Positions 42,055 through 52,699 of a DNA stretch of 64,000 bases are shown one piece after another. Under the pieces are notes generated by a model. It had not been told where the DNA came from, ran no database searches, and was given only the letters and a program-made list of their open reading frames with translations. The stretch is from Bufo bufo (taxonomy: Eukaryota > Chordata > Amphibia > Anura > Bufonidae). Each line of letters begins with the position of its first letter. The first letter of the stretch is position 1. The stretch is from contig NC_053393.1 of the NCBI RefSeq assembly GCF_905171765.1, positions 67,301,371 through 67,365,370 of the forward strand, given 5' to 3'. The translations under genes and the position numbers were made by a program.

Positions 42055-45000
42055 TTGCTTCCTGGTCTTTGTGGTTTTCACTCAAATTATGTGACACCCA
42101 CGGCTGCTGGATGTCTGACAATAAAATTCTGCACTGATTCATATGAGCAAGGGGATTCGCTGCAAACCATTTTGCACCTCATCCCCGATACTCTCTGGGC
42201 CAGAGGACCCCAGGATATCGGATGCCTCAATGTCCCACCAGTCACTGTGACCCTGAAGGATCCCAAGGTTCTGCCATACAAAGCTCAATATCCGCTTTCT
42301 ATCTCACAACAGGATGCTATTACCCTCCAGGTGCAGGCCCTCCTGCAGAATGGGGCAATCAAGATCACTACTTCTCCCTGTAACTCACCCCTTTACCCAG
42401 TTCGGAAGAAAAGGGAGAAAGGACAGCCTCCAACGTACCGCATGGTGCAGGACCTCCGAGCTGTCAATGAGGCTACTGTTCTTGAGACACCTATTGTCCC
42501 CAATCCGCACACACTCCTTGCTGGCATTCCACCCACTGCCACTACTTTCACTGTCATTGATCTGGCCAATGCATTCTTTTCTGTTCCCTTACATGAGAAA
42601 TGTCAGTTTCTTTTTCCTTTCACACATGCAGGCAAACAGTACAACTGGACTGTTATGCCTCAGGGGCTCAAAACAGCCCTTTCTGCTTCAGCAAGGCTAT
42701 GTCCTCTGTTCTGCGACCCTGGCAAGCAGATCACCCGGATGTGGAACTCCTCCAGTATGTGGATGACCTTCTCCTCTGTGCGGTCTCTCCCCAAATCTGC
42801 ATGACAAAATCTGTCTCACTTCTCCAGTTTTTAGCCTCTGCTGGATGTCGAGTCTCACAAGCCAAACTACAACTGTGTCTCCCCAAAGTTGTCTTCCTAG
42901 GTCATTGCATCTCTCAAGGTCACAAGCACCTAACTGAGGCGAGGAAGAAGGCTATCTCTGACATCCAACTCCCGGACACTCCTCATCAGCTGCAAACCTT
43001 TCTGGGACTCATCTCCTACTGCAGGCCTTGGATATCTGATGCTTCTGTCCTCATGCAGCCCTTATATGACTGTATACCTCGCAATGCTGCTACTCCTTTC
43101 CAGATGACAATGGAGGCCGGAGAAGCTTTTCAGTCATTGAAGGCCGCCATTGCATCTGCCCCTGCTCTTGGCATCCCCAACTACAACCTTCCTTTCCGGT
43201 TGTATGTCATGGAACGCCAAGGTCATGCCACTGGAGTCCTCACTCAAACTCATGGTGGCCGCAATCGGCCCTTGGGTTACTATTCTAAGCGTCTTGACCC
43301 GGTAGCCAGAGCCGCCCCTTCCTGTGTCAGAGCTATCCATGCTGCCAGCTCTCTTCTAAACGTCACATCTGACGTTGTGCTGGGTCATCCCCTCACTATT
43401 CTGGCTCCCCATGACATTTCTGCCATCCTCCAGCAGACTCAACCTAAACACCTCACTGCACAGCGCCACCTCCGGCTTCAGTGTAGTTTGCTTCTGCCAG
43501 ATAATGTCACCATTCAGAGGTGCCACATCCTCAATCCTGCTGCACTCCTTCCTCTTCCAAGGGGGGAGTATAATGGAGATTCTGAAGATTTTATTGATCT
43601 ACATGCTGAAGAGGATCTTCAGGAAGAAGAACTATGGGCCTCAACCGACTCTCTTTACAAGGAACAAGAACATGATTGCATCACAATGATGGAAGCTGAA
43701 GTAGGGACACCACCATCAGTCCAAGACACTCCTCTGACAAACCCTCATTGGATTCTCTTTGTGGACGGCTCAAGGTACGCCGATGACAAGGGGAAGTTCC
43801 ATACAGGCATGGCAGTCACAAGTGAACATGAAGTGCTGTGTGCAAGACAATTGCGCCCAGACCAGTCAGCACAAGAAGCTGAACTCATTGCCCTCACTGA
43901 AGCCTGCCTCATGGAAAAAGACTCTACCGCCAATATCTACACAGATTCTAGATATGCCTTTGGAGTGGTTCATGACTTTGGACTAATATGGAAGGCCCGG
44001 GATTACATCACAGCTGCAGGAACCCCGATTAAGAATGCTGCAGCAGTAGCAGCCCTAATGGCAGCAGTACTCCTGCCCAACCAAGTGGCAGTGATCAAAG
44101 TAAAGGCCCATACTCGAGCTGACACCCCTGAGGCCAGAGGAAACGCCCTAGCTGACCAAGCGGCCAAGGAAGCAGCAGTGAAAGAGGAAAGAGTCCAGTC
44201 AGACCAGATTATGATAACACAGGAGGACCTGGAACAAGAAGAAATCACATGGGACCTACTGAAACAAATGCAGAAACAGGCCACTCCCAGGGAAAAGGAA
44301 ATCTGGCTGAAAGAATCAGCCCTCGAAGAAGAATCTGTACTCTGGACACAAGGGAAGAGAGTCTGCCTACCCAGAGCTCTTTATCCCCTAAAAGCCTCAG
44401 TGGCCCACCCACCAATCCAAAACCATCATGAAAGAACTAATTGACAAAATATGGGTGGCCCCAGGGATAACCCCTGTCCTGGTGAGACATACTCAAGCGT
44501 GTCTCATCTGTGCAGAGTGTAACCCCGGCAGAACCGAGCCCACTCCCTGAAAATGTCTCCCGAAAGCCTTATATCCCTTTCAGAGGATACAAATCGATCA
44601 TATCCAGATGCCAATGTGCCAAGGGTTTCAATATGTGCTAGTAGTGATAGACTTGTTCTCTGGGTGGCCAGAAGCCTACCCCGTCCGAAACCAGACAGCA
44701 ACCACTACTGCAAAAAAACTGATGCAGGAGCTTGTCTGTAGGTTCGGAGTACCTGAGGTCATTGAGAGTGATCAGGGCCCAGCATTCACTGCTAGTCTAA
44801 CCCAAGAGGTCTGGAAGATGGTAGGGTCACACCTGGCGTATCATACCCCATACAGGCCCCAAAGCAGCGGCAAAGTCGAAAGATTGAACGGGGTGTTAAA
44901 ATCTAAAATGCTGAAGATGACCAGGGAGACAGGGCTTAATTGGGTTCAGTGTTTGCCTATAACCCTCTTTTCAGTTAGGCATACACCAAGGCCCCCACAC

Positions 45001-45375
45001 AAACTAACCCCATATGAGATCTTATTTGGAACAGGGCCAAGAATGGGACAGTATTTCCCACAACAGTTACAAATGCATTATGAATCTGTTGCAAAATATG
45101 TGATAGCCTTGAGCAAGCAATTGTCTAATATACATGCACAAGTTTTCTCTTCCATTCCAGATCCTAACTCCCTGGAGGGAAGCCACACTCTCAAACCTGG
45201 AGAGTGGGTGGTGGTCAAGAAACACGTCAGAAGCACCCTCGAACCACGATACGAGGGACCTTACCAGGTGTTGCTGACCACCCCAACCTCTGTGAAACTC
45301 GAAGGGAGACCCACCTGGATCCACGCTTCACATTGTAAAAGAGTGAAGGCTGTCCCACCGTCCCAGGAACCATAA
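42055..45375 (+). pseudogene. pol: pol of the provirus: RT, RNase H, integrase, with frame breaks
   Basis: RT starts in 42055-42804 (LWARGPQDIG, VPNPHTLLAGIPP, then VIDLANAFFSVPL with a catalytic Asp). A frame change lies near 42600-42700. The frame 42600-44444 then holds the YVDDLLL active site (~42760), the connection domain, and RNase H (LFVDGSRY, AELIALTEA, YTDSRYAFG, ARGNALADQAAKEA). Integrase follows after a further break near 44400, with the CLICAEC zinc-binding Cys pair near 44500. From 44608 on it carries the ESDQGPAF Asp, the GKVERLNGVLKSKM Glu, and a C-terminal domain ending at a stop at 45373-45375. Protease is absent. The catalytic residues seen are intact, but the gene cannot be read through. 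Confidence 0.88.
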
Positions 45376-45378
45376 GCC

Positions 45379-46929
45379 ATGAGGATTCACATACTGATCA
45401 TGACTTTGACAGTGGGCATATCTGCAGTATTCACGCCACTGGGTGATAAATGGGACAATTCACTGATACGACACCATCAAATTTTAGTCCAGGGGTTGAA
45501 GGAGACTGAAACTCTGAGAGATTGTTGGATCTGTACCCACAGTCCCGTGAGTTCAACCAGTATGCCTTATTTTGCAATACCCCTGGACCTTTCTGAACTG
45601 ATTGACCTGTCTAATTCTACCATCTTTCTCACTAGTATACACCAAGTTAAATCCAGTACAAACAAGGACAGGGAAGTAGCCTTACCTGTTGCAGGGTGGG
45701 CAGATGCCCCATGGCTCATGATAAACAGATCAGGACCCTCGGTAGATCATAGCTCTACTCCTTGGCAAGAGGGACACTGGGCTAATGTCACATGTTTTCC
45801 TAGCTGGACACACTGTTATTGTCTCCAAGTACAAACCAAAGGAATGACATTTAGTCCACACATACACTCAGGTTGCAATGATTCAAAAACAGACAGCCAC
45901 GTGCAGTGTATTGGTGTAGATGCTGTGAACGGAAAGGATCTGCCCTGTAACAACCGTACTGTACAGGATCTCCGGACAGGTATATTAGCTAACGACACCG
46001 AAAGTCAGTCAAAAGGATATGAGTTGGCGAAAGGGACACAATTAGCCAAACTAATTACCCGATTATTCAATGGCACAGCAGTAGCAGTTCCAGACGACAT
46101 ATACTTAGTTTGTGGACACAAAGCATACAAATGGTTATCCGAGAATGTCACAGGACTGTGCACCATCGCCAGGCTTACTCCTGCTACCTTTATAGTACCA
46201 CACTCTGAAATTGACATAAATGCAGTACCTAAACACACCTTGTATCGTAGGGCCAAAGATAACACACCCAGACCAAATGGCAAGCCACATGTAGTAGAGA
46301 TGAGCATTACCAACAAAATTGTTAGTTCCATCTTCATATATCCCATGATAATGCAGATGTGGGATCATCTGGTAGTAGCAACAGACTACCTGGATGACCA
46401 AATATGGGAGGTGATGAGACTTATGAATACCTCAAACATTGTGCAAAACCAGTTAATCATCGTCACCAACCAACACACATTAGTTCTAGATTATGTTACA
46501 GCTAAAGATGGAGGTATGTGCCAGATTGTGGGACCCTCTTGTTGCCATTACATAGACCCGCAGGGTAATTTGCAAGTTAAGGTGGATATAGAGAAGATGG
46601 CGGATTTAAGAGATAAATGGCTGGATGCACATAAAGTTGATAAAGATACATGGTGGTCTGATACCTTCTCTTCCCTTAACCCCAATAACTGGTTCAAAGG
46701 TATTGGGGGTTGGTTCATGGGAATTGTCCAAGTAATATTGCAGGTAGCCCTAATAATATTGGTGATATATGTAGTGATTAAGCTCGTTCTTATTTGTGTG
46801 ACCCGCTTTTCAAAAAGAATGAAGAAAACTGATGAACGACCTATTATGCTCCTCTACGATGAGGAAGGACAGAAGGAAACATCGTTCAACACAGCTCCCC
46901 CTCCTCACAATGATGCCTGGCTGAGATAG
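45379..46929 (+). CDS. env: Envelope glycoprotein of the provirus, uninterrupted 516-codon ORF
   Basis: The ATG at 45379 lies three bases after the pol stop. A hydrophobic signal peptide opens the protein (~residues 1-19). The surface part has a CWIC motif (residues 49-52), matching the CXXC isomerase motif of gammaretroviral surface subunits, and about nine N-glycosylation sites. A basic Y-R-R-A-K stretch near residues 289-293 is a candidate, non-canonical cleavage site. CX6CC (residues 381-389), the partner of CXXC in covalently linked Envs, follows a heptad-like region. The membrane segment is ~446-474, with a ~40-residue cytoplasmic tail containing MLLYDEEG. Family knowledge: this type mediates receptor binding and fusion. 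Whether this protein is made or functional is unknown. Confidence 0.92.
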   Translation: MRIHILIMTLTVGISAVFTPLGDKWDNSLIRHHQILVQGLKETETLRDCWICTHSPVSSTSMPYFAIPLDLSELIDLSNSTIFLTSIHQVKSSTNKDREVALPVAGWADAPWLMINRSGPSVDHSSTPWQEGHWANVTCFPSWTHCYCLQVQTKGMTFSPHIHSGCNDSKTDSHVQCIGVDAVNGKDLPCNNRTVQDLRTGILANDTESQSKGYELAKGTQLAKLITRLFNGTAVAVPDDIYLVCGHKAYKWLSENVTGLCTIARLTPATFIVPHSEIDINAVPKHTLYRRAKDNTPRPNGKPHVVEMSITNKIVSSIFIYPMIMQMWDHLVVATDYLDDQIWEVMRLMNTSNIVQNQLIIVTNQHTLVLDYVTAKDGGMCQIVGPSCCHYIDPQGNLQVKVDIEKMADLRDKWLDAHKVDKDTWWSDTFSSLNPNNWFKGIGGWFMGIVQVILQVALIILVIYVVIKLVLICVTRFSKRMKKTDERPIMLLYDEEGQKETSFNTAPPPHNDAWLR

Positions 46930-47078
46930 GGTGAGATGAATCCCAGGGTATTACCACAAGTCCGAGCAACCGGGAGCCTACCTATAAGGGGTAGGTTGTC
47001 GCCACTGCGGGTGAAGAGGATACGAATGGTATGCCCAGGGGATTCGCTAGGCGAAGGGAAAGTCTACAATCAAGTTTC

Positions 47079-47089
47079 CAAGGGGGGAC
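47079..47089 (+). promoter_or_regulatory. Polypurine tract
   Basis: AAGGGGGGAC directly precedes the 3' LTR start TGTTATGG, the expected place of the plus-strand primer. Confidence 0.8.
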
Positions 47090-47590
47090 TGTTATGGACT
47101 ATTGATACAAAATGGATACTTGCTTGTTGAGGACTATGTTTAGCTAAGATGGCGGCCAGGCATTCAGCCAACACCTATAAACTAGAATCTTATTTTGTGT
47201 TTTATCATGTGTTTCTTTGTGGTTTCCGTTCAGCTCAAGCAAGCAGTTACAAAGAGGTTTCCGTTCAGCTCAAGCAAGCAGTTACAAAGAATAAGAAGTA
47301 ACGGTATCTCCCACGGGCAAGGGGGGAGGGTGGAGGAATTTCTTCTTCTGGCCGTCAAGGTTACAGAAAAGCATAGAGTGTTCGTAGCCAATAGAAAAGA
47401 TATACTTTATCTTTCACCCCCCCTCCCTGTCGTAAAACCTATGTATTGTGTGTTGTTTTCAGAAAATAAAGCAGAGATCCTGTTTAACTCCTTGCTGTGA
47501 GTTGTCTCAGTCTGATCTCTCCGTGCACGTACACTAATCAATTTGGAGCAGTACATCAACCGAACTGGCAGCTTGGCCAGAACCAGAACA
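47090..47590 (+). repeat. 3' LTR of the provirus
   Basis: It matches 39364-39867 except for about four base changes and one TTC unit. The enhancer-like duplication and AATAAA (47465-47470) are kept. Confidence 0.9.
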
Positions 47591-47615
47591 TTAGCAGCTA
47601 TTCCTGATTGTTATA

Positions 47616-48640
47616 CACTGCCTGTCCAAAAATAAAAGTCGCCACCTGGATTTGACTAAGCAAATAGTTATGAGCCGCCTATTGGATAATTACTGCATGG
47701 GCGATTATCTTTCAGCTGGCAATAAGTTATTTAACCCCAACTGGTGCAATGAGTTGCTTCTCATTTCTTAAACAACCATGTCGAAAGACACATCTCGTGG
47801 TCGTGAAAAAGATGTTAGTCTGTTTAAGAAGGATCAAATCATTGGCATGCATCAAGCAGAGAAAACATCTAAGGAGATTGCAGAAACTACTAAAATTGGG
47901 TTAAGAACTGACCAACGCATTATTAAAAACTGGAAGGATAGTGGAAACCCATCGTATACGAGGAAGAAATGTGGCAGGAAAGAATGATCGTGATCGGTGA
48001 TTACTTAAACGTTTGGTGAAATCAAATCGAAGAAAAACGACAGTAGAACTCAGGACTATGTTTAATAGTGAAAGTAAGAGCATTTCCACACGTACAATGT
48101 GAAGGGGACTCAAGGGATTGGGACTGAACAGCTGTGTAGCCATAAGAAAACCACTAATCAGTGAGGCAAACCAGAAAAAAGGCTTAAATTTGCTAGGGAG
48201 CATCAAGATTGGACTCTGGAGCAATGGAAGAAGGTCATGTGGTGTGAGTCCAGATTTACCCTGTTCCAGAGTGATGGGCGCATCAGGGTAAGTAGAGAGG
48301 CAGATGAAGTGATGCCCCCATCATGCCTAGTGCCTACTGTACAAGCCTGTAGGGGCAATGCTATGATCTGGGGTTGCTGCAGTTGGTCAGGTCTAGGTTC
48401 AGCAACAGTATGTGCTCCAAGAATTAGTTCAGCTGACTACCTGAACATACTGAAAGACCAGGTTATTCCATCAATGGATTTTTTCTTCCCTTATGGCACG
48501 GGCATATTCCAAGATGACAATGCCAGGATTCATCGGGCTCAAATTGTAAAAGAGTGGTTCAGGGAGCATGAGACATCATTTTCACACATGGATTGGCCAC
48601 CACAGAGACCTTAACCCCATTGAGGGTCTTTGGAACCAAT
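47616..48640 (+). pseudogene. Tc1-like transposon with decayed transposase, 3' end lost
   Basis: TA then CACTGCCTGTCCAAAAATAA at 47616 is a Tc1-type end; the second inverted end is missing. The transposase starts at 47778 (MSKDTSRGREKDVSLFKKDQ) with an N-terminal helix-turn-helix region, and breaks near 47985. Catalytic parts reappear as [11 protein letters not shown] (~48240, where Asp is usual before ESRF) and [13 protein letters not shown] (~48510). They stop at WPPQRP with a stop codon near 48612. The third acidic position survives only partly (IEGLWN-like). Inactive. Confidence 0.8.
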
Positions 48641-48715
48641 TACTCAAGTTACAATGGTTTCAACATACAATGGTTGTCCTGGAACCAATTAATATTGTAT
48701 CTTGAGGGACCACTG

Positions 48716-49261
48716 TATAAGGTGCACATTAAGCCGCAATTCAAGAAGCTACTATGGCAGCATTTAAAAAAGAGATAATAGATGTTTTCACATCATAACA
48801 TCCCCCACATCCATCCAAGTGGTACTGGTGGGCATTTAGCAAAGAGTACTTGCAATAAGTGTTATGCAAGGATCCACTAGATGAGAGTCATTTGAGCATC
48901 ATTCTGCTGAGGAGGCTTTGCTTGTGCGAGGAAGAAGGCGGTCCCTTTCTGAATACTCGCGATGGCCTTGCATCACTGCTGACCAAGAGGAACTTGTAAA
49001 ATGGGAGCGAGGCCCCGGCTTCTTCCCTGAGCTTGCACAATGGCAGGCATCTTCAGCTACAGACTCTAATGTTTTCACATTGTCCTCCCCTTTAGAGGGA
49101 TCCTGAAAGGATGGTGGCTGTCCATCAGCTGTCCCTCCAGTGTGCTGGGTATTGTAGATGGAATTTTATTTGGTGGCTATACAAAAGGGAGCAAATATGG
49201 CTGAACTTCTGTCTTCTCTTGTCACAGCTGCTGAATAGTCGGCGAAGAGTAGGATTGAATA
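48716..49261. other. Unassigned sequence, no gene seen
   Basis: No motif, repeat or supported reading frame recognised. It may be unique sequence. Confidence 0.4.
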
Positions 49262-52200
49262 TGTAACACCCCCCGAGTGGCATGTCCTTTAACCCTTTAA
49301 GGACCCTGCCATATTTCACCTTAAGGAACAGGCCATTTTTTGCAAATCTGACATGTGTCACTTTATGTGGTGATAACTTTAAAATGCTTTTACTTATCCA
49401 TGCCATTCTGAGAATGTTTTCTCGTCACATATTGTACTTCATGAAAGTGGTAAAATTAAATTAAAAAATTATTTAAATTTATTTAAAAAAATACTAAATT
49501 TACCAAAATTTTTGAAAAATTAGAAAATTTCCAAATTTCCATTTCTCAACTTTTATAATAGATAGTAATTCCTCCAAAATTAGTTATTACTTTACATTCC
49601 CCATATGTCTACTTCATGTTTGGATCTTTTTGTGGATGCGATTTTATTTTTTTGGGACGTTAGAAGGCTTAGAAGTTTAGAAGCAAATCTTCCAAAACCA
49701 ACTTTTTAAGGACCAGTTCAGGTCTGAAGTCACTTTGTGAGGCTTACATAATAGAAACCACCCAAAAATGACCCAATTTTAGAAACTACACCCCTCAAGG
49801 TATTCAAAACTGATTTTACAAACTTTGTTAACCCTTTAGGTGTTCCACAATAATTCATGGAAAATGGAGATGAAATTTCTGAATTTCACTTTTTTGGCAG
49901 ATCTTCCATCTTAATCAATTTTTTCCACTAACAAAGCAAGGGTTAACAGCCAAACAAAACTCAATATTTTTTGCCCTGATTCTGTAGTTTACAGAAACAC
50001 CCCATATGTGGTCGTAAACTGCTGTACAGGCACACGGTATTGGCCAGAAGGAAAGGAACGCCACATGGTTTTTGGAAAGCAGATTTCACTGGGATAATTT
50101 TAAGCTGCCATGTAACATTTGAAGACCCCCTGATGCACCCCTAGAGTAGAAACTCCAAAAAAGTGACCCCATTTTAGAAACTACACCCCTCAAAGTATAC
50201 AAAACTGATTTTACAAACCTTGTTAACCCTTTAGGTGTTCCACAAGAATTAATGGAAAATAGAGATGCCATTTCAGAATTTTACTTTTTTGGCAGATTTT
50301 CCATTTGAATAAATTTTTTCCAGTAACAAAGCAAGGGTTAACAGCCAAACAAAACTCAATATTTATGGCCTTGATTCTGTAGTTTACAGAAACACCACAT
50401 ATGTGGTCGTAAACTGCTGTACAGAATTTTTTTGTGTCTCCACATTCTGAAAGCAGTATTTTTTTTTTCTTTTTTGGGCGACTGTCTTGTGTAGAGGATA
50501 ATTTTTTTCGGGATGAGATGATGGTTTGATTGGCACTATTTTAGGGTATATATGACTTTTTGATCGCTTGCTATTAAACTTTTTGTGATGTAAGGTCATA
50601 GAGCAGGTTCTTGAGGACGTGGCAGTACCTAATATGTCAACTTTTTTTTATTTCTGTAAGTTTTACGCAATGATATCATTTTTGAAACAAAAAATTCTTG
50701 TTTTAGTGTCTCCATAGTCTGAGAGCCATAGTTTTTTTCAGTTTTTGGGCGATTGTCTTAGGTAGGGTATCATTTATGCGGGATGAGATGACGGTTTGAT
50801 TGGAACTATTTTGGGGGACATATTACTTTTTAATCGCTTACTATTACACTTTTTGTGATGTAAGGTGACAAAAAAATAGCTTTTTTGACACCGTTTATTT
50901 TTTTTATTTTTTTACGGTGTTCATCTGAGGGGTTAGGTCATGTGATATTTTTATAGAGCAGGTTCTACGGACGCGGCGATACCTAATATGTCTACTTTTT
51001 TAATGTATGTAAGTTTTACACAATTATATCAATTTTGAAACAAAAAAAATAATGTTTTAGTCTCTTCATAGTCTGAGAGCCATAGTTTTTCAGTTTTTGG
51101 GTGATTGTCTTAGGTAGGGTATCATTTTTGCAGGATAAGATGACAGTTTGATTGGCACTATTTTGGGGGGCATATGACTTTTTGATCGCTTGCTATTACA
51201 CTTTTTGTGATGTAAGGTGACAAAAAATTGCTTTCACCTGAGGGGTTAGGTCATGTGGAATTTTTATACAGCAAGTTGTTACGGATGCGGCGATACCTAA
51301 TATGTATACTTTTTTTATATACTTAAGTTTTACACAATAACAGCATTTTTTAAACAAAAAAAAATCGTGTTTTAGTGTCTCTATAGTCTGAGAGCCATAG
51401 TTTTTTTTATTTTTTGGGCGATTGTCTTAGGTAGGGTATAATTTTTTGTGGGATGAGGTGACGGTTAGATTGGTACTACGTTGGGGGGCATACGCCTTTT
51501 TGATCGCTTGGTGTTGCACTTTTAGTGATGTAAGGTGACAAAAAAAATGTTTTTTTTAGCACAGTTTTTATTTTATTTTTTTGACGGTTAATTTGAAGGG
51601 TTAGGTCATGGGATATTTTTATAGAGCTGGTCGATACGGATGCGGCTATACCTAATATGTCTACATTTTTCCCAATTATTTTTTAACTTTATTTTGGGGA
51701 AAGGATGCTTTTTTATTTTTTTTTACTTGAAAATTTTAATTTTTTAACTTTTATTATTATTTTAACTTTCTTTTTTAAACTTTTTTTTTACACTTTCTTT
51801 TTTGTCCCACTCTGGGACTTAAACTTTTGGGGGTCTGATCCCCTGTATTGTGATGCATTGTCTGTAAGTGTATTCTAGACTTACAGGGGGCTGGATCTCA
51901 CAGGGTCTCCCAGAAGGCAGCCACGATGCCTAAGGAAGGCATCAGGCTGCCTTACCCTGCCATCGGGTCCCCGTCACAACAGCGTGGGGACCCAATGGAA
52001 GCTCCAATCCCTGCAAGGACATCGATGCCGGACATGCAGTAGTGGTCCAGCTAACAGTGACTCCTGCACCCATGTACAGTGCAGGTCCTTAAGGGGTTAA
52101 TGCATTTATTCCAGGTCCTCCACATTGTACATTTCCAGTTATTCATCTCATTTTGTTCATGTAATGTTCTTGGTTTCCCAGCGGGTGGCAGCAACACTTG

Positions 52201-52692
52201 GCAGTGCTAAACTAGCAGAGAGTGGAACTAGATTCCAGTCTCTATGCCTCCCCAGTGAGGGCAGGAAGTGAGATAGGAGAGAGAGTGAGTCTTCCCCTAC
52301 TAGAGGGAGGTTGTGTGGTGAGAGACTTGCCCCTGCTGGGTGAGCCTTGCCTAAGAAACTAGCCAGGAAGAAATTCCTAGGAGCACAGATAAGTGAGACA
52401 GGCAAAGAGAAAGACTGCAACTGACTTAGCAGAGTTGAGAAAGCTAACTCAAGGAAGATACAGCAGAGAGGAGTTTGTTGCAGAGAAAGTGTTTGCCTGC
52501 CATATGTACATTAAAGCCTGCTGGAAACCAAGACAAGTAATTCAAGTAAAGTTGCATTTGCATCTTCTAACAAAGTCTGGACTCAATTCATTCCATCACC
52601 ATCCAAGTTCAACTACCCTTTGCTCTGCTTCGGATGGCCACGTCTGGGATTCCAAAGGATATTCCAGGTAGGAGCATCGTGACACGTGCATC
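49262..52692 (+). mobile_element. LTR, TGTAAC family, copy 3, split by a piggyBac-like element
   Basis: TGTAACACCCCCCGAGTGG at 49262 matches the start of the copy at 12907. After the insert, 52101-52692 continues with TTATTCCAGGTCCT, GGGTGGCAGCAACACTTGG, AAAGCCTGCTGGAAACCAAG and GGTAGGAGCATCGTGACAC. Without the insert the LTR is ~620 bases. No internal retroelement region or clear target duplication is found. Confidence 0.65.
49293..52096. mobile_element. Noncoding 2.8-kb piggyBac-like element, TTAA target sites
   Basis: TTAA at 49289-49292 and 52097-52100 flank inverted ends CCCTTTAAGGACCCTGCC and (inverse) CCCCTTAAGGACCTGCAC. The interior has tandem blocks: two copies of a ~400-bp unit (49740-50420, with ACTACACCCCTCAA and TAACCCTTTAGGTGTTCCACA), then about four of a ~300-bp unit (50420-51660, with TGTCTTAGGTAGGGTAT and CACTTTTTGTGATGTAAGGT). 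No transposase. Same family as 17292-18400. Confidence 0.85.
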
Positions 52693-52699
52693 TAACACC

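Larger units (their letters stand above)
39364..47590 (+). mobile_element. Endogenous retrovirus (provirus), 8.2 kb, gamma/epsilon-like Env and Pol
   Basis: LTRs of 504 and 501 bases bound a full proviral layout: primer site, leader, gag, pol, env, polypurine tract. TTAG is duplicated at 39360-39363 and 47591-47594, a 4-bp duplication usual in class I retroviruses. The LTRs differ by about four substitutions and one 3-base indel by eye, so insertion is recent. Gag and pol are broken and a gag-pol stretch is missing, but env is uninterrupted. RT (VIDLANAFFSVPL, YVDDLL) and Env (CWIC, CX6CC) point to the gamma/epsilon branch. This copy cannot replicate alone. Confidence 0.92.
39194..48715. mobile_element. 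TA-flanked MITE (CAGYGRTCCCTCAAGATACAAT ends) hosting a provirus and a Tc1 copy
   Basis: The left end CAGCGATCCCTCAAGATACA at 39194 and the right end (inverse of CAGTGGTCCCTCAAGATACA) at 48715 are each bordered by TA, as in Tc1/mariner-order elements. Its own sequence is 39194-39363, 47591-47613 and ~48640-48715, with repeated AACATACAATGG motifs. The provirus and the Tc1 element inserted later. Confidence 0.7.

Noticed and set aside
43134..44284. Minus-strand ORFs opposite pol
   Set aside because: Antisense shadows of the RT/RNase H coding sequence.
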